NCBI GenBank assembly: GCA_964450125.1
Contig: CAYVDO010000239.1
Location: 1 to 12,517 of the forward strand
Source of the DNA: JADJOY01 sp964450125
Lineage (GTDB): Bacteria; JADJOY01
Length of the DNA: 12,517 nucleotides
Direction: 5' to 3'
Both the position numbers and the translations under genes were made by a program. The notes under the pieces are model-generated. The model made no database searches and was not told the DNA's origin. It saw only the letters and a list, made by a program, of their open reading frames with translations. Position 1 is the first letter of the stretch. Each line of letters opens with the position of its first letter. Of this stretch, positions 7,691 to 12,517 are shown in pieces.

Positions 7691-8296
7691 TCAGACCTCG
7701 ATTTCGGCAGGCGCGATCACGGTGAGATCCTGCCCTTCCGGGAGCGTGGGCAGCTTCACCTCGGCCACGCGCCAACCGTGGTGCGCGAGCTGGCCACGCA
7801 CGGGCAGCTTGCCGGTCACGTTCCCCGTGAGCCGGATCTGGACCGGGTCGTAGTCCTCGCCCACCTGGATCGGGGCGCCCTCACTCTCGGTGCGCACCGG
7901 TGCCAGCTTGAAATACTGACGCATCGATTTGCGCACCCCGTCGTGGACCACGCGCGCTGCGGCGCCCACGTCGGCGTCGGAGAACGACGCCACGTCTTCC
8001 TCGATGAAATCCACGAAGCGACCGTCCCGCTGCAGGATCGAGAGCAGGTGAAGCGCGGAAGCGTAGTCGGGGCGCCTGGGAGGCTCCGGTGGCTTCGCCT
8101 TGGCAGGCGCTGGCTCGGCCTTCGGCTTCTTCTCGGGCGGCACTGCGGGCGCCGGCTCGGGGAGCGCTGCAGGCTCGCCCTTGAGGAGACGATCGACCTC
8201 CCACGCCAGCGAACCGTCGTCGAAGAGCAGATACCACTCGAGACCCATCACCAGCCACAGCCGCTTCAAGAACCCGAGCTTGGGCGTATCCGACAT
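7691..8296 (-). CDS. DUF2760 domain-containing protein
   Basis: This 201-residue protein has no established function. Residues 1-40 hold an aromatic/leucine-rich segment around LKRLWLVMGLEWYLLF, which may be a membrane-associated or amphipathic helix; it is interrupted by charges and is not a convincing signal peptide. A proline/alanine/lysine-rich linker follows (about 41-75). The C-terminal domain (about 76-201), from ALHLLSILQRDGRFVDFIEE through a beta-rich end, matches DUF2760. To my knowledge this family is commonly found beside divergent dnaK genes, as here, so it probably serves as a partner or adaptor for the Hsp70s; that role is inference. The ATG at 8296 is supported by a strong GGGAGG 4 nt upstream. 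It is the first gene of the four-gene Hsp70 operon. Confidence 0.85.
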   Translation of the reverse strand: MSDTPKLGFLKRLWLVMGLEWYLLFDDGSLAWEVDRLLKGEPAALPEPAPAVPPEKKPKAEPAPAKAKPPEPPRRPDYASALHLLSILQRDGRFVDFIEEDVASFSDADVGAAARVVHDGVRKSMRQYFKLAPVRTESEGAPIQVGEDYDPVQIRLTGNVTGKLPVRGQLAHHGWRVAEVKLPTLPEGQDLTVIAPAEIEV

Positions 8297-8300
8297 GCCG

Positions 8301-8306
8301 CCTCCC
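8301..8306 (-). promoter_or_regulatory. Strong ribosome binding site for the DUF2760 gene
   Basis: GGGAGG on the minus strand lies 4 nt before the ATG at 8296. It fixes this start over upstream in-frame codons that would extend the protein by about 34 residues through a GC-rich hairpin. Confidence 0.6.
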
Positions 8307-8310
8307 GACG

Positions 8311-8338
8311 AAAACGCGCGATGCGCGCGCTTCGCGCG
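8311..8338 (-). terminator. GC-rich hairpin with T4, in the leader of the Hsp70 operon
   Basis: On the minus strand three copies of the self-complementary CGCGCG, separated by AAG and CAT, are followed by TTTT. Any two neighbouring copies can pair as a 6-bp stem with a tight 3-nt loop. The last pair with the T-run looks like a weak intrinsic terminator. It lies more than 100 nt beyond the radical SAM stop and only 15 nt before the DUF2760 start codon, so it could equally be an attenuator or structured leader. A TATGGA at 8343-8348, a poor -10 candidate with TTGGAG 18 nt further upstream, would place the hairpin right at the transcript's 5' end. Confidence 0.35.
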
Positions 8339-8458
8339 GGAATCCATACCCTCCGAAGCGACCGCGCTCCAAGGGCGGGCGCAGCCGGCGCGCCGCACGA
8401 CGGACGGATCTCGCGTGACCTCCGAGGCGGGCGCGCTCGCCCCGCGGACGCCAGCCGA

Positions 8459-9997
8459 TCAGGCAGCGACGAGCGCCGGCGTGCGGCGCTCGAGCTCCGC
8501 GGCGAGGCGGCGCAGCTCACGGCGCACCGCCGCGCCGTACTCGTGAAAGTGCTTGTGCATCAGTGCCAAGCTCACCGCGCGCCGGAACGCCGAAGGCCTC
8601 TTGAGCAGCGTCTCGGCGAACATCCTGAGCGTCATCCACGCGCGCCGTGGCGTGGCCGCGAGCACGCAGCTCCAGAGCGTCCGCAGGAAGACCTTCACCT
8701 CGTCGGGGCCGGATGCGACGCGCGAACGGATGCCCTCGCCGTGCGCGAGGATGAACGCCATCGCGCGGGTGCGGTAGTGCGTGTAATCGTAGAGGCGCGT
8801 GAGCAGCCGCTCGTAGCCGCGATAGAGCTCGAGCCGCGTCATCCCCGCCGGCAGCACGTTCGAGAACGCGAACTGGTCACCCGTGTAATCGGAGTCGAGG
8901 CGCCCGGCGGCGAGCAGCCGCTCGTGGAGCGCGGTCTGCGGCAGCGCGTTCAGGAGACCGGTCATGGACACGGGGATGCGCGCGTCCTGGATGAAGTCGA
9001 ACTGCTCGTCGAAGATCGACACGTCGTCGTTGTCGAAGCCCACGATCATGCCCGCCATGACCTCGATGCCGGCAGCTTGGATGCGGTGCACCGACGCGAC
9101 GATGTCCTCGCGCAGGTTCTGGTGCTTGCTGGTCTCCGCCAGGCTCGCGGCCCGCGGCGACTCGATGCCGACGAAGATCGTCGTGAAGTTGGCGGCGCGC
9201 ATGAGCGAGAGGAGCTCCGCGTCCTGTGCGAGATTGATCGAGCTCTCCGTCATGAGCTCGATCGGATGGCCGCGCTCCGCCTGCCACGCGGAGATCGCCC
9301 TGAGCAGCGCCTTCGCCTTCTTCTTGTCGCCGATGAAGTTGTCGTCCACCACGAACACGTTGGGCACGCCGAGACGCGCGAGCTCCTCGAGCTCGGCCAT
9401 CACCTGCTCCACCCGCTTGGCGCGCGGACGGCGGCCGTACATGACGATGATGTCGCAGAACTCACAGGTGTACGGGCAGCCGCGGGCGAATTGGATCGGC
9501 ATGCTGCGGTAGCGATCGAGCTTCAAGAGATCGAAGCGCGGCACAGGCGATCGTTCGAGCGACGGCAAGTCGCGCGTCTCGTACTCGGGGCGCACCGTGC
9601 CCTCGGCCGCGTCGCGCAGGAACTGGCCCCACGTCTCCTCGGCTTCGCCCACGAACAGCACGTCGGCGCGGTCGCGGAGCTGCTCGGGGCAGAGCGTCGC
9701 GAACGGTCCCCCGACCACGAGCTTCTTGCCCCGGGCGCGGAATCCATCGAGGATCTCGAACATCCGCTCGCGATGGACGATGTAGCCCGTGAGCCCCACC
9801 CAATCGGCGTCGGTGTCGAAGTCGATCGGCTCGACCGCCTCGTCGCAGAGCACCACCTCGTGCTCGGCGGGCGTCAGCGCCGCGAGCGTCGGCAATGCCA
9901 GGTTCGGGAATGTCGCTCGTTTGCCGAGCTCGGGGAGGATGCGATCGAAGGTCCAGAACGACTCCGGATTCTTCGGCGCGACCAGATAGAGCTTCAT
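8459..9997 (-). CDS. B12-binding radical SAM protein (DUF4070 type, HpnP-like family)
   Basis: This 512-residue enzyme is predicted to use a 4Fe-4S cluster, S-adenosylmethionine and cobalamin, as radical methylases of this class do. The N-terminal cobalamin-binding fold (about 1-140) has the typical VVGGPFA (94-100) and LFVGEAEETW (114-123). The radical SAM core follows, with cluster cysteines C174, C178 and C181 in ARGCPYTCEFCDII and later VVDDNFIG (216-223), FVGIES (275-280) and MIVGFDNDD (317-325). The C-terminal part (about 355-500) resembles DUF4070. This architecture is shared with HpnP, the hopanoid C-2 methylase, but no hopanoid gene is nearby, so the substrate is unassigned. The start is ATG 9997, with GGAGGAG just upstream; an in-frame GTG at 10009 is less likely. 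The gene is on the Hsp70 operon's strand but 162 nt upstream, so it is probably a separate unit. Confidence 0.9.
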   Translation of the reverse strand: MKLYLVAPKNPESFWTFDRILPELGKRATFPNLALPTLAALTPAEHEVVLCDEAVEPIDFDTDADWVGLTGYIVHRERMFEILDGFRARGKKLVVGGPFATLCPEQLRDRADVLFVGEAEETWGQFLRDAAEGTVRPEYETRDLPSLERSPVPRFDLLKLDRYRSMPIQFARGCPYTCEFCDIIVMYGRRPRAKRVEQVMAELEELARLGVPNVFVVDDNFIGDKKKAKALLRAISAWQAERGHPIELMTESSINLAQDAELLSLMRAANFTTIFVGIESPRAASLAETSKHQNLREDIVASVHRIQAAGIEVMAGMIVGFDNDDVSIFDEQFDFIQDARIPVSMTGLLNALPQTALHERLLAAGRLDSDYTGDQFAFSNVLPAGMTRLELYRGYERLLTRLYDYTHYRTRAMAFILAHGEGIRSRVASGPDEVKVFLRTLWSCVLAATPRRAWMTLRMFAETLLKRPSAFRRAVSLALMHKHFHEYGAAVRRELRRLAAELERRTPALVAA

Positions 9998-10000
9998 GCG

Positions 10001-10007
10001 CTCCTCC
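10001..10007 (-). promoter_or_regulatory. Ribosome binding site that sets the radical SAM start
   Basis: GGAGGAG on the minus strand lies a few bases before the ATG at 9997, with the GGAGG core 5 nt away. It would be coding if translation began at upstream in-frame codons, which would add residues unlike the family. Confidence 0.65.
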
Positions 10008-10117
10008 ACGGGGCCGACCTCCGCGCTCAGGCGGCGGTGCGTTCCCGATGGCGAACGTACAGCCGAGGGGCTGGGCCACAAGCCGCCTGGCCCGAATATG
10101 TTGGCGAGCTTGCAGAC

Positions 10118-10147
10118 GCCTGACGCTCGAGCACGATCGAGTCAGGC
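10118..10147 (+). other. Bulged 11-bp hairpin between divergent genes
   Basis: GCCTGAC (10118-10124) pairs with GTCAGGC (10141-10147), and TCGA (10127-10130) pairs with TCGA (10137-10140) around a 6-nt loop. Two bases (GC) are bulged on the left arm. No T-run follows on the plus strand and no matching run is seen on the minus side, so it is not a standard intrinsic terminator. It lies in the 234-nt gap between the divergent radical SAM and NFACT-R genes, about 85 nt before the latter. It may be a regulatory protein site or a structured leader. The rest of this gap holds a small AT island (GAATATGTT, 10094-10102) that could be part of a promoter, and nothing else I can name. Confidence 0.4.
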
Positions 10148-10231
10148 TCGCGTCACGGCGAAGCTGTGCGCTCGCGCGCTCGGCCGTGCCGCGATGGCGT
10201 CCGTCCCGCCCGACCTTTCCGCGAGCACGAC

Positions 10232-10666
10232 ATGAGCGATCCCAACGCCCGTCCGCGCGGTCGCGATCCGAGACTCGTCGAATACGTGTTGCCCGGCGGC
10301 TGGACCGTGCTCGCCGGCCGCAGCGATCGCGACAACGACTACCTGAGCTTCCGAGTCGCGAAGGCCAACGATTGGTGGTTCCACGTTCGCGGCATGCCCG
10401 GCAGCCACGTGGTCTTGCAGGTGCCGAGCGGCGAAGAGCCGGATCGCGCGACTCTCGAAGCCGCTGCCGCGATCGCCGCCTACCACAGCAAAGCGCGGGC
10501 GGGAGGTGTGGTTCCCGTCACCGGCACTCGCGCCCGCTACGTGACCAAACCCTCCGGCGTGAAGACCGGCACGGTACAGGTCCGCAAGGAAACCGTGTTC
10601 AAGGTCCGGCCCGCGCCGGGCGAGGCCCGCGATCCCGCCGTGAGCGACAGGATCCCCGCGAGTTGA
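10232..10666 (+). CDS. Stand-alone NFACT-R (DUF814) domain protein
   Basis: This 144-residue protein consists almost entirely of the NFACT-R domain, known from the ribosome quality-control factor RqcH/Rqc2, where it belongs to a larger protein that binds tRNA and the stalled 50S subunit. The signature is plain: NDYLSF (35-40), then DWWFHVRGMPGSHVVL (47-62), YHSKAR (84-89) near the domain end, and YVTKPSGVKTGTVQV (103-117). The NFACT-N, helix-hairpin-helix and coiled-coil parts of RqcH are missing, and the domain itself looks complete, so this is a small dedicated protein and not a fragment. Nucleic-acid or ribosome binding is likely by family; its specific role is unknown. The ATG at 10232 gives MSDPN and leaves the domain intact. 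In-frame upstream codons, such as one at 10166, would only add arginine-rich sequence without support. No strong Shine-Dalgarno is visible. Confidence 0.85.
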   Translation: MSDPNARPRGRDPRLVEYVLPGGWTVLAGRSDRDNDYLSFRVAKANDWWFHVRGMPGSHVVLQVPSGEEPDRATLEAAAAIAAYHSKARAGGVVPVTGTRARYVTKPSGVKTGTVQVRKETVFKVRPAPGEARDPAVSDRIPAS

Positions 10667-10692
10667 CCCGGCATCACCGAGCGCGGATCATC

Positions 10693-10710
10693 GAATCAGG
10701 GGGGGGATTC
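10693..10710 (+). repeat. G8 tract framed by a 5-bp inverted repeat
   Basis: Eight consecutive G residues (10699-10706) lie in the 64-nt gap before the exported-protein gene, ending 24 nt upstream of its ATG. GAATC at 10693-10697 and GATTC at 10706-10710 are exact reverse complements, so seven of the Gs plus one A form the loop. Long G runs are prone to slippage, and at this position a length change would alter promoter or leader spacing, not the reading frame. Confidence 0.6.
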
Positions 10711-10730
10711 ACCGGAGATCGACCAGCAAG

Positions 10731-11384
10731 ATGACCGTCTTCCACAGGCATCCTCTCTCCCGCGGCCTCCACCATTCGCTCGCCGTCTTCGCGCTACTCA
10801 CGTGCGTGGGTAGCCTCGGCTGCGCTCCCGTTACCGGCACCGTCCGCCCGACCGCAGGGCAACTCAATCAAGCCGACGTCTCGCTCAGCGTCTTGTTCGA
10901 GTCCGACACCGACACGACGTTCTTGCGTCCGGAGAGCCACATCGAGTTTCGCTACACCCCAGCGGTGAACCTCCTGGAAGTCATCGGCTTCCAGCTCGAC
11001 GCCACCGACGTTTCCTTCGCCCTGGGCACGGTGCTGCGCCTCGACGCGTTCGACGTTCACATCGCCCACCTGAGCAGCGAGCCGAGCTCTGCCGGCTTCG
11101 TCGATCCTGCGACCGGCGAGGTCCGAATCGACGCGTCGGTATCGCTCGAAGCGAGTGTCCTCACCAGCGTCGCACCCGGTCAGGTGGTTCCAGCGGCCGG
11201 CGACGGCTCGATCGCGCTCACCGGCGCATTCGCGTACGACGCGACCGACGGCTCCGTCGTCCTCCGCGATTTTCACGGACACTTCGGCCCCCTCGCCATG
11301 CGCTACGGAACGACGGTGATCGCATCCATCGCGAGCGACGTGACGCTCAACTTCGACGGCACGGCGCTTCCCGCCGCCGACTGA
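10731..11384 (+). CDS. Putative exported protein or lipoprotein, function unknown
   Basis: I do not recognise this 217-residue protein. The N-terminus has the shape of a signal peptide: basic/histidine-rich start (1-15), hydrophobic LAVFALLTCVGSLG (17-30), then C31. GSLGC is a flawed lipobox, since the -3 position is Ser and not Leu or Val, so lipoprotein processing is possible but not certain; simple secretion is the alternative. The mature part is rich in alternating hydrophobic/polar stretches such as LRLDAFDVHIAHL and VRIDASVSLEASVL, suggesting a beta-rich fold, and contains no cysteine. It probably sits in the cell envelope. An ATG at 10731 follows a GGAG at suboptimal distance. A G8 tract lies just upstream. 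The hydrophobic signal and GC-rich third codon positions make it a convincing gene despite the missing function. Confidence 0.7.
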   Translation: MTVFHRHPLSRGLHHSLAVFALLTCVGSLGCAPVTGTVRPTAGQLNQADVSLSVLFESDTDTTFLRPESHIEFRYTPAVNLLEVIGFQLDATDVSFALGTVLRLDAFDVHIAHLSSEPSSAGFVDPATGEVRIDASVSLEASVLTSVAPGQVVPAAGDGSIALTGAFAYDATDGSVVLRDFHGHFGPLAMRYGTTVIASIASDVTLNFDGTALPAAD

Positions 11385-11407
11385 CCGGCGACGGACGGTC
11401 GGTTCAC

Positions 11408-11423
11408 GCGGCCGCTGCGCCGC
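11408..11423 (+). terminator. Weak terminator-like hairpin after the exported-protein gene
   Basis: GCGGC and GCCGC form a 5-bp stem with a 6-nt loop, 23 nt after the stop codon, followed only by TTCC. The stem is short and the T-run poor, so this is a tentative call in a GC-rich background. Confidence 0.2.
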
Positions 11424-11451
11424 TTCCGGCACGACCGCGACGAGCTGTACA

Positions 11452-11476
11452 CACGATCGGCCACCGTGAGATCGTG
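11452..11476 (+). promoter_or_regulatory. Inverted repeat, operator-like
   Basis: CACGATC (11452-11458) and GATCGTG (11470-11476) are exact reverse complements separated by 11 nt. Arm-centre spacing is 18 nt, slightly under two helical turns, as many dimeric repressors bind. It ends 8 nt before a TAGTCT (11485-11490) that could be a -10 box and 31 nt before the ATG at 11508. No regulator family is recognisable from the arms. Confidence 0.4.
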
Positions 11477-11507
11477 CGCGGGTCTAGTCTCCTCCGGTCG
11501 ATCGCGG

Positions 11508-12209
11508 ATGAACGAATCGACGGCCACACCATCGCTTCGGGAGGCGCTCGAGCGCCGTCCGGCGATCGAGGCGATTCGCGCGTTCGTCGAGCGCTGGCAC
11601 GGCATCGATCTCGACGTGCCCCGCTGGCATCCGCCACCGGACCTGCCTCAGTCCTTGGCTCTGGTGCTGCCGCACGAGCGGCGGTTCTGCTGGCAGAACC
11701 ATCTGACGATGCCCGCGCCGGACCCGGACGATCCCTCGCGTCGCGTCTTTTACGTCGAGAACCAAAGCGTCACGGCATGGGCGTACCGTGCGAACGGCGC
11801 CACCAACCCTTCGGTGGTTTGGCGCAACGACGAAAACGAGCAGTGGCAGGACGAATCGATGACGCTCGACGAGTTCGTGCTGACGGCGCTCGTCGTGGAA
11901 GCGACCATCGGCGGGTCGTACGAGAACGGTGCGTACACGCAGGCGCTGCCGGCCGACGTCGTCGAAGCAGCAACCGCCCCACTGGTGCCGATCGGCAAAC
12001 CCTGGCACTGGCTCCACACCCAGTGCTACGCCGGCGACGAGGTGATCGCCTTCAGCTTCAACGCTCGCGGCCAGGCGACCTGGCTTCAGATCGCCGCCAC
12101 CCGTGCCGCCGCCCTCGAATACTTGAACCCGATCATCCAGGCCGATCCCTTGCCTTGGCTCGAGATCCGCGTCGACGGCCACGAGCGTTATCCCGTCGAC
12201 GGCTTCTGA
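11508..12209 (+). CDS. Uncharacterised protein, weakly SMI1/KNR4 (SUKH)-like
   Basis: This 233-residue protein shows no signal peptide or membrane segment and is rich in tryptophan. Residues 10-50 are helical with an RFVERWHG-like segment. Then come LPHERRFCWQNHL (54-66), FYVENQSVTAWAY (81-93), a WRND...QW stretch (105-113) and a helix MTLDEFVLTALVVEA (118-132). The order of a loop with conserved W/N, a VFYVENQ strand, a W-containing strand and an LxEFL-type helix recalls SMI1/KNR4 (SUKH) proteins, some of which are immunity proteins to contact-dependent toxins. I see no toxin gene beside it, so this is only a fold-level suggestion. ATG 11508 is chosen over the in-frame GTG at 11466, which falls inside the inverted repeat. 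The gene is single or loosely clustered with its same-strand neighbours. Confidence 0.72.
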   Translation: MNESTATPSLREALERRPAIEAIRAFVERWHGIDLDVPRWHPPPDLPQSLALVLPHERRFCWQNHLTMPAPDPDDPSRRVFYVENQSVTAWAYRANGATNPSVVWRNDENEQWQDESMTLDEFVLTALVVEATIGGSYENGAYTQALPADVVEAATAPLVPIGKPWHWLHTQCYAGDEVIAFSFNARGQATWLQIAATRAAALEYLNPIIQADPLPWLEIRVDGHERYPVDGF

Positions 12210-12231
12210 GCGGCGCCGGCACGTGAACCGC

Positions 12232-12246
12232 CGCGGCGTTGCCGCG
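12232..12246 (+). terminator. Terminator-like hairpin before the helicase gene
   Basis: CGCGGC and GCCGCG form a perfect 6-bp stem with a GTT loop 22 nt after the stop codon of the preceding gene. A short TTT follows 6 nt later. It could end the upstream transcript, but the T-run is too weak and too far for a confident intrinsic terminator. Confidence 0.35.
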
Positions 12247-12254
12247 CGACGCTT

Positions 12255-12260
12255 TATCCT
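12255..12260 (+). promoter_or_regulatory. Candidate -10 box (TATCCT) for the helicase gene
   Basis: TATCCT sits in the only AT-richer patch of this gap (TTTATCCTCTA). Initiation 7 nt downstream falls exactly on the ATG at 12267, which would make the transcript leaderless; otherwise it gives a 39-nt leader to the ATG at 12306. No convincing -35 is seen. Confidence 0.3.
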
Positions 12261-12266
12261 CTAGGC

Positions 12267-12517
12267 ATGTCGACGCGCTGGCGAGCGCCAGCGATCGCAT
12301 CCTCGATGAGCACCTCCGATCCCCGCGACACGCCCCCGGCAGACCGGCAGCTCGCCGTCACGGCGGTGGCAGCGAAGGCAGCCGTCGCGCCGCCCGCGCT
12401 CACCACCTACGCGCTGCGCAGCGATCTACCCGGCCTGCGGCCCGCGCGTGCGGGCATCGACTTCCAGGCGGCACTCAACGAGGCCCAGCATCGCGCCGTG
12501 ATCGCCGGCGATGGCCC
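12267..12517 (+). CDS. UvrD/Rep-family DNA helicase (5' part only)
   Basis: Only the first 83 codons are inside the window. After a proline/alanine-rich N-terminal extension of about 60 residues comes IDFQAALNEAQHRAVIAGDG, which matches the opening of superfamily 1 UvrD/PcrA/Rep helicases: the Q-motif LNxxQxxAV followed by the start of the segment leading to the Walker A loop. Walker A itself lies past the window edge. These enzymes unwind DNA 3'-5' in repair and replication restart. The ATG at 12267 gives the longest form; ATG 12306 (MSTSDPRD) is in frame and equally possible, since neither has a good Shine-Dalgarno. The extension is longer than in typical UvrD, where the motif begins near residue 5-10. 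Which subfamily it is cannot be decided from this fragment. Confidence 0.75.
   Translation, partial: MSTRWRAPAIASSMSTSDPRDTPPADRQLAVTAVAAKAAVAPPALTTYALRSDLPGLRPARAGIDFQAALNEAQHRAVIAGDG

Noticed and set aside
8297..8398. Longer start for the DUF2760 protein
   Set aside because: The extension would translate the CGCGCG hairpin region into low-complexity sequence, and the strong GGGAGG lies right before the ATG at 8296.
5779..8458. CIRCE-type heat-shock operator for the Hsp70 operon
   Set aside because: I looked for the TTAGCACTC and GAGTGCTAA arms in the leaders of the operon and found none.
8459..9997. Naming the radical SAM gene hpnP
   Set aside because: Domain layout fits, but the same layout occurs in radical SAM proteins of other function and there is no hopanoid neighbour, so the symbol is left empty.
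6539..10123. Plus-strand open frame of 1194 codons
   Set aside because: It runs antisense across the short Hsp70, DUF2760 and radical SAM genes, all with recognisable motifs on the minus strand. Its protein is Arg/His/Gly-rich with no domain, as expected from the complement of GC-rich genes.

Overview
The window is GC-rich bacterial chromosome, packed with genes and with few short intergenic gaps. There are no rRNA or tRNA genes, insertion sequences, integrases or CRISPR arrays. GC-rich third codon positions, GTG starts, B12-dependent radical SAM chemistry and a DUF2760/Hsp70 gene set suggest a soil or sediment bacterium of the Myxococcota or a related deltaproteobacterial-type lineage. That placement is inference; nothing here fixes the taxon.

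Left part (1-2471). A two-gene minus-strand unit encodes a DUF2203 protein followed by a DnaJ-type co-chaperone whose 3' end lies outside the window. The DnaJ has only half of the usual zinc-binding region. Divergent from it is a family 2 glycosyltransferase fused to a C-terminal Rossmann-like domain.

Centre (2496-8296, minus strand, transcribed right to left). This is a compact operon: DUF2760 protein, short Hsp70 without a lid, GNAT acetyltransferase, long Hsp70 with a C-terminal DUF3731 extension. Spacings are 3 nt, about 70 nt and 4 nt. The two Hsp70s are clear paralogues that keep the ATPase motifs but lack the canonical C-terminus. This is the most interesting system in the window: a non-canonical Hsp70 pair with dedicated partners and no established function that I know of. 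The half-zinc DnaJ about 1.6 kb beyond the operon's 3' end is a conceivable partner.

Upstream of that operon, on the same strand, is a B12-binding radical SAM protein with a DUF4070-type C-terminus (8459-9997), related to the family that contains the hopanoid C-2 methylase HpnP.

Right part (10232-12517, plus strand). In order: a stand-alone NFACT-R (DUF814) protein, an exported or lipoprotein-like protein of unknown function, a 233-residue protein with a weak SMI1/KNR4 (SUKH) flavour, and the first codons of a UvrD/Rep-family DNA helicase. The intergenic gaps here hold an 11-bp bulged hairpin, a G8 tract framed by a 5-bp inverted repeat, a 7-bp inverted repeat resembling an operator, and a weak terminator-like hairpin. 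No gene-free stretch exceeds 300 bases; the longest is about 234 bases (9998-10231).
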